In this document: positions 27,091 through 34,310 of the stretch, one piece after another
How positions within the stretch are numbered: the stretch's first letter is position 1
How the letters are laid out: each line of letters starts with the position of its first letter
Assembly: GCF_001905825.1 (NCBI RefSeq)
Contig: NZ_LIVV01000009.1
Coordinates: 124,001-188,000 of the forward strand
Origin: Streptomyces sp. CB02009
Lineage (GTDB): Bacteria; Actinomycetota; Actinomycetes; Streptomycetales; Streptomycetaceae
DNA: 64,000 nucleotides
Direction: 5' to 3'
Notes under the pieces: model-generated
Told to the model about the DNA's origin: nothing
Databases searched by the model: none
Seen by the model: the letters and a program-made list of their open reading frames with translations, nothing else
Program-made: the position numbers and the translations under genes

Positions 27091-27144
27091 GTGAGGTGGG
27101 TGACGTGGGTGACGTGGGTGACGTGGGTGACGTGGGTGAGGTCG
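27091..27144. repeat. Six 9-bp tandem repeats (GTGACGTGG)
   Basis: GTGAGGTGG, four copies of GTGACGTGG (27100-27135) and GTGAGGTCG run head to tail. They lie in the untranslated gap just upstream of the serine hydrolase ribosome binding site, so they may lie in its leader or promoter. Confidence 0.8.
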
Positions 27145-27174
27145 GCTGGGGAGGGTGGGGTGGCCGGAGTGGCC

Positions 27175-28071
27175 TCATCCGGTCAGGGCCCGGCGCAGGA
27201 CCGCGCCGAGTTCCGCGTTCTGCCGCTGCGAGACCTCGGCGGAGAGCAGCGCCTGCGAGCCGTGGAAGGTGCCGGGCCACTGGTGGATCTCCACCGACAC
27301 CCCCGCCTGGAGCAGGCGAAGCCCGTACGCCAGGCCCTCGTCCCGGTTCGGGTCGAACTCGGCGGTGGCGAGGTAGGCCGGCGGCAGCCCGGTCAGGTCC
27401 TCGGCGCGGGCCGGGGCCGCGTACGGGGTCGCGGGCCGGCCGCCCAGGTAGTGCTGCCACGAGGCCAGGGCCTTGGACCGGTGGAACCACGGGGTGTCGG
27501 TGAAGTTCAGCGCCGACCACGAGTCCTGCCGGCCGTCGAGCCCCGGCTGGTTGAGCAGTTGGAAGCGGATCGGCGGCCCCTGCCGGTCGCGGGCCCGCAG
27601 GGCCACGGCGGCGGCGAGGTTGGCGCCGGCGCTGTGGCCTCCGACCGCGATGCGGTCCGGCTCGACGCCGAGCGCGGCGGCGTGTCCGACGGCCCACTCC
27701 AGCACGGCGTACGCGTCGTCCAGGGCGGCCGGGTAGGGGTGTTCGGGGGCGAGCCGGTAGCCCACCGAGATCACCACCGCTCCGGAGGAGGCCGCGATCC
27801 GGCCGGCCCACGGGTGTTCGGTGTCCAGGTCGCCCATGAGGAATCCGCCGCCGTGCAGCCAGATGACGGCGCCCCGGGCCCCGTGCGGGCGGTAGACCCG
27901 TACCGGCACGGGCGGTTCGGCCGGAACCACGTGGTCCTCGACGTCCATGTCCGTGGTGTCGGGGGCCGGTACGGCGGCGGCCAGTCGGGCGAAGTCCTTC
28001 CGCGCGGTGACCGGGTCGGCGAGGTCGGTGCGGGGGAAGAACGGTACGAAGGCTTCGAGTTCGGGGTCCAT
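27175..28071 (-). CDS. Alpha/beta hydrolase, hormone-sensitive lipase (HSL) family
   Basis: A roughly 298-residue cytoplasmic esterase. The oxyanion motif is VIWLHGGGFLMGD near residue 75, the nucleophile elbow is VGGHSAGANLA near 150, the acid is in ATAEFDPNRDEGLAYG and the catalytic histidine in QWPGTFHGS near 270. These place it in the bacterial HSL/type IV esterase group acting on short-chain esters. Two ATGs lie three codons apart; I prefer 28071 because GAGG lies 9 nt upstream, while the ATG at 28080 directly abuts it. It is divergent from a PucR-like regulator gene, which may control it. Confidence 0.88.
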   Translation of the reverse strand: MDPELEAFVPFFPRTDLADPVTARKDFARLAAAVPAPDTTDMDVEDHVVPAEPPVPVRVYRPHGARGAVIWLHGGGFLMGDLDTEHPWAGRIAASSGAVVISVGYRLAPEHPYPAALDDAYAVLEWAVGHAAALGVEPDRIAVGGHSAGANLAAAVALRARDRQGPPIRFQLLNQPGLDGRQDSWSALNFTDTPWFHRSKALASWQHYLGGRPATPYAAPARAEDLTGLPPAYLATAEFDPNRDEGLAYGLRLLQAGVSVEIHQWPGTFHGSQALLSAEVSQRQNAELGAVLRRALTG

Positions 28072-28190
28072 GACGGTCATCCTCGGGGAGCCGCCCGCGC
28101 CGGGTCGTCCGCCGTCCGTCGGGCATCGGGAGCCGATCGCGCGCCGATCGGCGCAACCGTCCCGCCGCCCCGTCCTCCTATCCTGCTGCC

Positions 28191-29333
28191 ATGGAGGCTT
28201 TGGCCGTACGGCTGTCTGGACTCGATCCGTACGTCGACGGCGCGCTCCGCATCGTCGCGTTCTACGACACCCTGATGCGCAGGCGGGTGGACCTTCCCGC
28301 GCTCGCCCGGGCCTCCGCCGGTCTCGCCGAGTGCGTCGCCGGCGTCGGACTCCGCGGCACCGGGCGGACGATCCGCGTCGGGCCCGACGGCCGCGAGGCC
28401 CCCGGCACTGCGGGGCCCGCGTCCGGCACGGTCCCGGTCGTCCTCGACGAGGAGGAGATCGGCACGGTGTGGCTGGAGCGGGCCGGGCCTGCCGGGCCGC
28501 TCGACGAGGTGCTGCTCGACCGGCTGGCCCTCGCCGTGGCGGGAGCCGTCGAACGGTACGGTCCGGCCCGTACGACCATGGCGGACCCCGCGCTCGTCGA
28601 GCTGGTCATCGGCGCCGAGACCGACGAGGCGGCCCGCGCCCGGGCGCTGCGGCTCCTCGGCTTCGCCGCAGGGCCGGTGGTGAGGGTGGCCGCCGTACGG
28701 TCGCCGCGACTGCCGCTCGACCAGGTGGGCGGAGCCGTCTGCCCCGGCGGGACCGTGAAGGCGGCGCGGATCGGCGGGGTCGGCGTGCTCCTGGCCTCGG
28801 CGGTGGACCGGGACCGGTTCCCGGCGGGCGTCCGCGCGGGCCTGGGCGCGGCGGACCGGCCGGACCTGGCGTGGCGGGAGGCCCGTACCGCCCTGCGGCT
28901 CACCACCGCGCGCGAACCCGTTCTCGAACACGCCGAGTTGGGTGCGCTGGCGCTGCTCGCGGAGGTGCCGAGGGAGGTGCTGCGCGGCAACCCCGACGTC
29001 GCGGCCCTCGTCCGGCTGGCCGGTGCCCCGGGCGATCCCGAGGAGGATGCCCGGGGGAACGGGGACGGCCGGGAGGCCCAGGCGCCCCGGGAGGCTCGGG
29101 AGGCCCAGACGCCCCGGGAGGCTCGGGAGGCGCTGGACACGCTGAACACCCTGGAGGCGTACTGCGCGGCGGGGTCGCTGCGCCGGGCGGCCGACGCCCT
29201 GCACCTGCACCACAGCAGCGTGGCCCGTCGCGTCGACCTGATCGGCAGGGCCCTGTCCGTGGACCTCACCACCCCGACGGGCCTGACCAGGGCCCGCATG
29301 GCCCTGGCGGCGTGGCGGTTGCTGGGCGACTAG
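28191..29333 (+). CDS. PucR/CdaR-like helix-turn-helix regulator
   Basis: A 380-residue probable transcription regulator. The C-terminus has the PucR-type HTH: ALDTLNTLEAYCAAGSLRRAADALHLHHSSVARRVDLIGRAL, where the LHHSSVARR helix is the recognition helix. The middle resembles the degenerate nucleotide-cyclase-like domain of CdaR/PucR proteins, and the N-terminus is a variable sensor region. A short charged repeat (REAQAPREAREAQTPREARE, about residues 296-316) links domain and HTH. It is divergent from the HSL-type hydrolase, 119 bp apart, so that gene and the serine hydrolase beyond are natural candidate targets. No ligand can be inferred. Confidence 0.82.
   Translation: MEALAVRLSGLDPYVDGALRIVAFYDTLMRRRVDLPALARASAGLAECVAGVGLRGTGRTIRVGPDGREAPGTAGPASGTVPVVLDEEEIGTVWLERAGPAGPLDEVLLDRLALAVAGAVERYGPARTTMADPALVELVIGAETDEAARARALRLLGFAAGPVVRVAAVRSPRLPLDQVGGAVCPGGTVKAARIGGVGVLLASAVDRDRFPAGVRAGLGAADRPDLAWREARTALRLTTAREPVLEHAELGALALLAEVPREVLRGNPDVAALVRLAGAPGDPEEDARGNGDGREAQAPREAREAQTPREAREALDTLNTLEAYCAAGSLRRAADALHLHHSSVARRVDLIGRALSVDLTTPTGLTRARMALAAWRLLGD
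29065..29131. repeat. Internal 30-bp direct repeat in the PucR-like gene
   Basis: A unit of about 30 bp reading GGGAGGCCCAG-A/G-CGCC then CCGGGAGGCTC occurs twice with a third partial copy. Being a multiple of 3 it keeps the frame and encodes EAQ(A/T)PREAR twice. Confidence 0.65.
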
Positions 29334-29386
29334 GAGCCGCCGGGCGGGGTCGGCAGAAGGGGCAGGAAACTTTCTCGGAGCCGGTC

Positions 29387-29437
29387 GCAACCTCGTGGGG
29401 TGACGCACGTCTGGTGGGGTGAAGGCGCCCTTCACCC
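29387..29437 (+). promoter_or_regulatory. Palindrome and ECF-like promoter ahead of the Ala/Pro-rich gene
   Basis: GGGTGAAGG-CGC-CCTTCACCC (29417-29437) is a perfect 9-bp dyad about 40 bp before the start. Upstream, GCAACC (29387-29392) and CGTCTG (29408-29413) put AAC and GTC 17 bp apart, like ECF sigma promoters. An ECF sigma gene lies just downstream. The link is speculative. Confidence 0.3.
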
Positions 29438-29477
29438 GATCCACCTGACCGTGTCCGTCCCTTCCTCGGGAGAACCC

Positions 29478-29951
29478 ATGTCCAGCCACGCCAAGCGGAC
29501 CTTCCGCCCCCGCCCCCGCATCCTGGGTGTCATCACCGGCGCCGCGCTCCTTCTCGGTGGCGGCGGCTTCGCCGCGCAGGCCCTCGCCGACTCCGGTCCG
29601 CGGCCCGTGCCCGCCGCGCCGAAGGTCGCGGTCCCCGACGCGGCCCCGGCGGCCCCGGCGGCTCCGGCCGCCGCCCCCGCTCCGGCCGTCGCGCCGAAGG
29701 CCGTTCCGAAGGCCGCCGTGCCCGCCGCGCCCGCCCCGGCGGCGAAGCCCGTCGCCGCCCCGGCCCCGGGCGCCGCGCCGAAGGTCGTCTCGCCCGGCAA
29801 GCCCCGCCCGGCCGCCGTGCCCGCGCCCGTGCCCGTCCCCGCCGACCAGGGGGCTCGCCCCGCCCCTGCCCCGGCCCCGGCGGTCAAGCCGACGGCCGCC
29901 CCCGCGCCCGCCCCGGCTCCGGCCGCCCCCGCGCCCCGCGTCCGGAAGTAG
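29478..29951 (+). CDS. Secreted or membrane-anchored Ala/Pro-rich protein
   Basis: A 157-residue protein with a basic N-terminus, one hydrophobic helix (about residues 15-37, LGVITGAALLLGGGGFAAQALA) and then an almost pure Ala/Pro/Val/Lys sequence with AAPAPA runs to the end. It should cross the membrane, extend through the wall and carry positive charge. GGGAG precedes the ATG at 29478. No domain or catalytic motif is present, and the low complexity prevents family assignment. It lies directly upstream of an ECF sigma gene. Confidence 0.65.
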   Translation: MSSHAKRTFRPRPRILGVITGAALLLGGGGFAAQALADSGPRPVPAAPKVAVPDAAPAAPAAPAAAPAPAVAPKAVPKAAVPAAPAPAAKPVAAPAPGAAPKVVSPGKPRPAAVPAPVPVPADQGARPAPAPAPAVKPTAAPAPAPAPAAPAPRVRK

Positions 29952-30043
29952 CGGCACGCGGTAGCACCGAGGAGCGGGCGGTCCGGCCGGACTTGCGCAG
30001 GTCCGGCCGGGCCGCCCCTCCGTCCCGCAACGGATCGAGGACC

Positions 30044-30718
30044 GTGCAGTTGTCGTACGCCATACCCGTGCCCGTACCCGTCCCCGGACACCCGGACCGG
30101 CCGTCGCCCTGGTGGGCCCGGCTGCTCGCCCGCATGCCCCGGACCCGCCCCCGGCCTCGGACCGACGACGCCCCCGGGGCCGTACGGGGAAGGCATCTGC
30201 GTGCGGTGGACGGCCCGGAGGACCAGGGGCCGCCGCCCACCCTCACGGAGCTGTACCGGGCACGGCGGCTCGACATGGTGCGGCTCGCGCTGTTCCTCGT
30301 CGACGACCTGCACACCGCGGAGGACGTCGTCCAGGACGCGTTCGCCGCCGTGTGCCGGACGTACGGCACCTCCCTGCACGGGCTCCAGGACCCGGGGGCG
30401 TATCTGCACACCGCCGTCGTCAACGCCGCCCGTTCCGTACTGCGCAGGCGCCGCACCGCGCGCGCGTATACCCCGCCCCACCCGGTCTCGGAGCCGCCCG
30501 TCGACGAGGGGCTGCTGCTCGCCGAGGAGCACCGGTACGTGCTCGACGCGCTCGCGCAGCTGACCCGGCGCCAGCGTGAGGTCCTCGTGCTGCGCTACTG
30601 GTCGGAGCTGACCGAGGCGCAGATCGCCCAGACGCTCGGGCTCTCGCGCGGCACGGTGAAGTCGACCGCGAGCCGCGCGCTCGACGCCCTGGAGAAGAAG
30701 CTGGAGGCGGGCCGATGA
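30044..30718 (+). CDS. ECF sigma factor (SigE-type family)
   Basis: An extracytoplasmic-function RNA polymerase sigma factor. Region 2 is LYRARRLDMVRLALFLVDDLHTAEDVVQDAFAAV and region 4 is LTRRQREVLVLRYWSELTEAQIAQTLGLSRGTVKSTASRALDALEKKL, a canonical HTH. The first 65 residues are Pro/Arg-rich and lie outside the sigma domains, so the true start is uncertain: GTG at 30044 has GAGG close upstream, and ATG at 30134 is possible. The stop overlaps the start of a single-pass membrane protein gene by 4 bp (ATGA), the layout of sigma and anti-sigma pairs. Its regulon may include the upstream secreted protein. Confidence 0.88.
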   Translation: MQLSYAIPVPVPVPGHPDRPSPWWARLLARMPRTRPRPRTDDAPGAVRGRHLRAVDGPEDQGPPPTLTELYRARRLDMVRLALFLVDDLHTAEDVVQDAFAAVCRTYGTSLHGLQDPGAYLHTAVVNAARSVLRRRRTARAYTPPHPVSEPPVDEGLLLAEEHRYVLDALAQLTRRQREVLVLRYWSELTEAQIAQTLGLSRGTVKSTASRALDALEKKLEAGR

Positions 30719-31233
30719 GACCGCGCGCCGAGGACCCCCGCACCGTCACCGAGGAGCGGCTGCGCGCCGCGTTCGCCGCGCGCGCGGCCCTCGTCACGTA
30801 CCGGGACCTGCGCCGGGACGAGCCCCCGGAGGGGCGGAGCTGGGGGCTGCGGCGGGTGCGCGGCGTCGCCTTCGCCTCGCTGGGTGCCGTCGCCGCGGCC
30901 GCGGCCGCCGCGGTCGCGTACCTGCTCCTCCTGGTGCCCGCCGGCACGGTCTCCCCCACCCCGGCGCCGCCCGCCCGGCCCCCGGGGGTCAGCACGTCCC
31001 CGGTCACGCCCGAGCCCTCCCCGGTCGCCCCGTCGGTCACCGGGCCGGGCGCGGCCCCCGATCCGGGGGCGGTGCGGCCGTCCGAGAACGGTCCGAAGCC
31101 GGGGGCGGTGCCGCAGCCCGGGGCGGAGCCTGAGCCGGGAGCGGTGCCGAAGCCCGGAGCGGAGCCGCAGCCCGGGGCGGAGCCGGCGGACCCGGCGTCC
31201 CCGACGGACCCGAGGCCCGTCGGCCGACCGTAG
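30715..31233 (+). CDS. Single-pass membrane protein coupled to the ECF sigma factor; possible anti-sigma
   Basis: A 172-residue protein whose ATG overlaps the sigma stop codon. The cytoplasmic part (about residues 1-48) is short and charged, one helix spans the membrane (about 50-75, an Ala-rich segment ending YLLLLVPAG), and the outer part is a Pro-rich low-complexity tail with repeats of PGAE/PGAVPKPGAEP. There is no zinc-binding HxxxCxxC anti-sigma motif, so it is not a standard ZAS protein. The topology and coupling still suggest control of the sigma factor, which is inference. Confidence 0.7.
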   Translation: MRPRAEDPRTVTEERLRAAFAARAALVTYRDLRRDEPPEGRSWGLRRVRGVAFASLGAVAAAAAAAVAYLLLLVPAGTVSPTPAPPARPPGVSTSPVTPEPSPVAPSVTGPGAAPDPGAVRPSENGPKPGAVPQPGAEPEPGAVPKPGAEPQPGAEPADPASPTDPRPVGRP

Positions 31234-31274
31234 GCGGCGGCCGGGCCCGGTACGCCGGAAGGGTCCGGCACGCA

Positions 31275-31312
31275 GGAAGGGCCGGAACCCCCGCGGGGGT
31301 CCCGGCCCTTCC
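31275..31312. terminator. Bidirectional hairpin terminator
   Basis: GGAAGGGCCGG followed by AACCCCC pairs with GGGGGTC and CCGGCCCTTCC across a minimal GC loop, giving a stem of about 17 bp between two convergent genes. Confidence 0.75.
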
Positions 31313-31344
31313 CGTACGTGCGGGTGCGCGCCGACTGCTTCGCG

Positions 31345-31740
31345 CTACTTCGCGGCGACCTCTTCCAGGCACAGCACGAACTTGTCCGACTCCAGCTGCT
31401 GCGCGAGCGCCGACAGCTCCGCGCCGCACTGGTTCACGTCGAAGGTGTCGTCGATGACCTTGACGACCTTGTACAGGTCGGCCTTGCCCGAGGAGCAGTC
31501 CGTGGTGTCGACCTTGGGGTCGTTGTCCGGGCCCGTCACGGTGACGCACTCGCCGGCCTTGGCGTGCACGGGGGCGTCGCCGGTGAGGTACGGAAGGCCG
31601 AGCTTCACGCCGAGGGCGAGGGCGATCGCGAGGACGACACCGCCGACCTTCTTGAGGATGCGGCTGCCCTTCTTCGCGGGGGCGGGCTGCTCCGGAGCGA
31701 GGGGCTGCTCGGGGGTGAAGGGCGCGGGCGGCGTCGCCAT
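31345..31740 (-). CDS. LppU/SCO3897-like membrane-anchored protein
   Basis: A 131-residue protein with a Pro-rich cytoplasmic start, one membrane helix (about residues 28-48, LKKVGGVVLAIALALGVKLG) and an extracellular domain of about 75 residues. The outer domain has four cysteines in GECVTV, TTDCSSGKADLYKVVKV, DVNQCGAEL and FVLCLEEVA, the pattern of the LppU/SCO3897 family. AAGGAA lies 7 nt before the ATG. The cysteine pairs probably form disulphides. Function is unknown. Confidence 0.75.
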   Translation of the reverse strand: MATPPAPFTPEQPLAPEQPAPAKKGSRILKKVGGVVLAIALALGVKLGLPYLTGDAPVHAKAGECVTVTGPDNDPKVDTTDCSSGKADLYKVVKVIDDTFDVNQCGAELSALAQQLESDKFVLCLEEVAAK

Positions 31741-31861
31741 GAGGGATTCCTTGGGGACGTGAACATGATCAGACGCGAACGCTACATGCACCAAAAAGGA
31801 CAAAGGGGATCACGAAGATCCATTGACCGATCAGTTGTCGAGTCGTGATGCTGTCGCTCCG

Positions 31862-33550
31862 TCAGGACCGGGACCCCAACTGACGCTGGTGTTCCAGCAC
31901 GCGTCGCAAGTCCGCCGGAAGCGGGTGATACGGCCCGAACGCCCGCTCCGCGTCGAACAGCAGCCGCTGCAGCTGGTCCTGCCCGGCCGCGTGCTCGCCC
32001 GTCGCCACGAGAAGCAGGGCGATCCGCTGCCGGATGTCGAAGGCACGGGCCGGGTCGCCCTCGTAGTACGGCAGCACCGCACGGAACTCGGCGAGCGCGG
32101 CGGCCGTCTCCCCCAGCTGCTCCAGACACAGGGCGGCGTCATAACGGAATTGAAGAACCTGCGGATCCGCCGGCCCGGCCTCCGCGTCGCGGTCCGCCGC
32201 GAGACGCCGCAACTCGGGCAGCGCGCGCCGGTACTGGCCGTCGTCCATCAGCGTGGACGCGTACTGCTTGCGCAGGATGCGGACGACCGGCGACCGCTCG
32301 CCGTGCTCGGCCGCGGCGGCGGGCAGGATCCCGCCGAGCATGTCGACGGCCCGGGTGAGCGCCCCCTCCCCCAGCAGCCGCTTGACCTCGTCGACCGCGG
32401 CGGCGACGTCGGGCCGGGCGGGGGCGGCCGGGGGCACGGGAGCGCCATGGGGCGCGGAGGCGGCGGCAGGCACGGGCGCGCCGGCGGCCGGCGGCCGGTA
32501 GGAGGACCTCGGGTCGCTCCCGGCAGCGACCGCGGGAGCGGCCACAGGCAGCGACGGCGGGACCTGCACAGGGACGGCGGGTACGACCGGAACGACCGGG
32601 ACGACCGGCGCCGCCGGAGCCGTTGCCGTCGCCGTCGCCGGGCGGTCCGGCCAGGGCGCGTGCGGGCGGAGGAACGGCCGGGTCGGGTCCAGCGGCCCGG
32701 CCGGGGCCCCGCGCGCGGGAAGCAGCGGCAGCAGCCCCTCGTACACCTCGTGCGCACCGGACGGCCGCTCCCGCGGGTCCTTGGCGAGCAGCCGGAGGAC
32801 CAGCCCTTCGAGCGGCTCGGGCACCTCGGGCCGCAGCTGGCGGAGCGGCACGGGAGGCTCGTACAGATGGCGGTGGAGGACACCGAGCGCCGTGGACCCG
32901 GCGAAGGGCACGTTTCCGCTGAGGAGTTCGTGCAGCAGCACGCCGAGCGCGTACAGGTCGGTGGAGGGGCCGACGGCGCCGCCCATGGCCTGTTCGGGCG
33001 CCATGTAGGCGGGGCTGCCGATCGGCGAACCGGTGTGGGTGAGGCGCGTGGTGTCGCTGTCCAGGACGGAGGCGACGCCGAGGTCGAGGACGAGGACGGA
33101 CCCGTCGGGACGGACCATCACGTTCCGCGGCTTGAGGTCGCGGTGCACGATCGGCACCGCGTGGACGGCCGCAAGCACGGCGCACAACTGCGCGGCGACA
33201 CTGACCGCCCACTCCCAGGGGTACGGGTCGTGCTCGGCGAGGTGGTCGGCGAGGTCGGCGCCCTCGACGTACTGCATGACGAGGTACAGGTCCTCGCCCT
33301 CGCTGCCCGCGTCGTGGACGGTGACGAGGCCGGGGTGGTCGACGTGCGCGGTCACCCGGCACTCGCGCACGAAGCGGCGGCGCAGCTCGTCGGCTGCGGT
33401 GGCCGGGCCCGTCATGGTGGCCGGCTTGAGCAGCTTCACCGCGACCCGGCGGTCGAGCCTGCGGTCGTACGCCGTCCAGACCTGGCCCATGCCGCCCTGC
33501 CCGATGACGGTGGCGAGCTCGTAACGCCCGCCGATCACGCGCCCGTTCAT
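31862..33550 (-). CDS. Ser/Thr protein kinase with C-terminal TPR-like region
   Basis: A 562-residue Hanks-type kinase. The catalytic domain (about residues 1-285) has the Gly loop IGQGGMGQVW, the lysine in VAVKLL, HRDLKPRNV as catalytic loop, DLG in place of the usual DFG (VLDLGVAS), and MAPEQ. A Pro/Ala/Val-rich linker (about 290-390) leads to a helical C-terminus with tetratricopeptide-like pairs (RRALPELRRLAADR, AAALAEFRAVLPYYEGDP). There is no membrane helix or PASTA domain. Its ATG overlaps the stop of the adjacent membrane-protein gene by 4 bp, so that protein is the likely membrane partner. Confidence 0.92.
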   Translation of the reverse strand: MNGRVIGGRYELATVIGQGGMGQVWTAYDRRLDRRVAVKLLKPATMTGPATAADELRRRFVRECRVTAHVDHPGLVTVHDAGSEGEDLYLVMQYVEGADLADHLAEHDPYPWEWAVSVAAQLCAVLAAVHAVPIVHRDLKPRNVMVRPDGSVLVLDLGVASVLDSDTTRLTHTGSPIGSPAYMAPEQAMGGAVGPSTDLYALGVLLHELLSGNVPFAGSTALGVLHRHLYEPPVPLRQLRPEVPEPLEGLVLRLLAKDPRERPSGAHEVYEGLLPLLPARGAPAGPLDPTRPFLRPHAPWPDRPATATATAPAAPVVPVVPVVPAVPVQVPPSLPVAAPAVAAGSDPRSSYRPPAAGAPVPAAASAPHGAPVPPAAPARPDVAAAVDEVKRLLGEGALTRAVDMLGGILPAAAAEHGERSPVVRILRKQYASTLMDDGQYRRALPELRRLAADRDAEAGPADPQVLQFRYDAALCLEQLGETAAALAEFRAVLPYYEGDPARAFDIRQRIALLLVATGEHAAGQDQLQRLLFDAERAFGPYHPLPADLRRVLEHQRQLGSRS

Positions 33551-34233
33551 GCCCGGCCGTCGCCTTCCCCGGCCTGCCGGAGCAGGTCGCTGAGCTCGTC
33601 GAGCTCGGCGCGGACCTGCTCGATACGGGGGGCGCCCGAGGGAGCGGGCGGGGCGGGGACGGACGGGGGCGGTGTCGCCGGGAGCGGGGTGGAGGCGTAC
33701 GGATTCGGGCCCGGGCTCGGATGCGGATTCGGGCTCGGGCTCGGCGTCGTCACGGCGGCGGGCGGATAGCCGTACCCCGGGGTGGCGTACCCGGGCGCCG
33801 GGTAACCCGGCGGCGGCGTGCCGTACCCGTACGGCTGCGACAGGGGCGGCGACGGCGACGGAACCATGATCACCACCGGGGCCGGCTGGTGGTGGCGGAT
33901 GTCGACCACCAGGAAGTAGCAGGTCACGAGCGCCATCTGGACCAGCAGCACGATCATGCCGGCGGTGTTCATCCAGGTGCCGGCGAACCGCTGCTCCAGC
34001 GGCACCACACACCCGACGTTCAGCACCAACTGGCCCCAGAAGAGGGCCCAGTCGCGCCCGGTGCGCCGCATGATCGCGATCCGGAGCATGGCGACCCACG
34101 CGAGGAAGCCGAGCGACAGGACCACCAGGACCGTGATGAGGACCCGGACGGTGATCGTGGCCGCTGTCGGGCCGGTGGCACGCGGCGGCACGGGCGCGGG
34201 TGTGGCCGCGGGTGTGGGCACCTGACCGTACAT
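33547..34233 (-). CDS. Membrane protein co-translated with the kinase
   Basis: A 228-residue protein with three predicted membrane helices (about residues 27-50, 62-80 and 92-112), then a long Pro/Gly/Tyr-rich segment (about 120-195) with PGY repeats such as GYPAPGYATPGYGYPP, and a short C-terminal helix (RIEQVRAELDELSDLLRQAGEG) likely to form a coiled coil. GGGGGAG precedes the ATG at 34233. The Pro/Tyr-rich tail recalls FHA/kinase-substrate tails of Actinobacteria. I do not recognise a named family; the overlap with the kinase gene argues for a shared job. Confidence 0.75.
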   Translation of the reverse strand: MYGQVPTPAATPAPVPPRATGPTAATITVRVLITVLVVLSLGFLAWVAMLRIAIMRRTGRDWALFWGQLVLNVGCVVPLEQRFAGTWMNTAGMIVLLVQMALVTCYFLVVDIRHHQPAPVVIMVPSPSPPLSQPYGYGTPPPGYPAPGYATPGYGYPPAAVTTPSPSPNPHPSPGPNPYASTPLPATPPPSVPAPPAPSGAPRIEQVRAELDELSDLLRQAGEGDGRA

Positions 34234-34310
34234 ACGACGCTCCCCCAGGACGGACGATCAGGCCTCTGCGGTTGACCGGACCAAGTCGGACCAAGAGAGT
34301 ATGACGGCCT

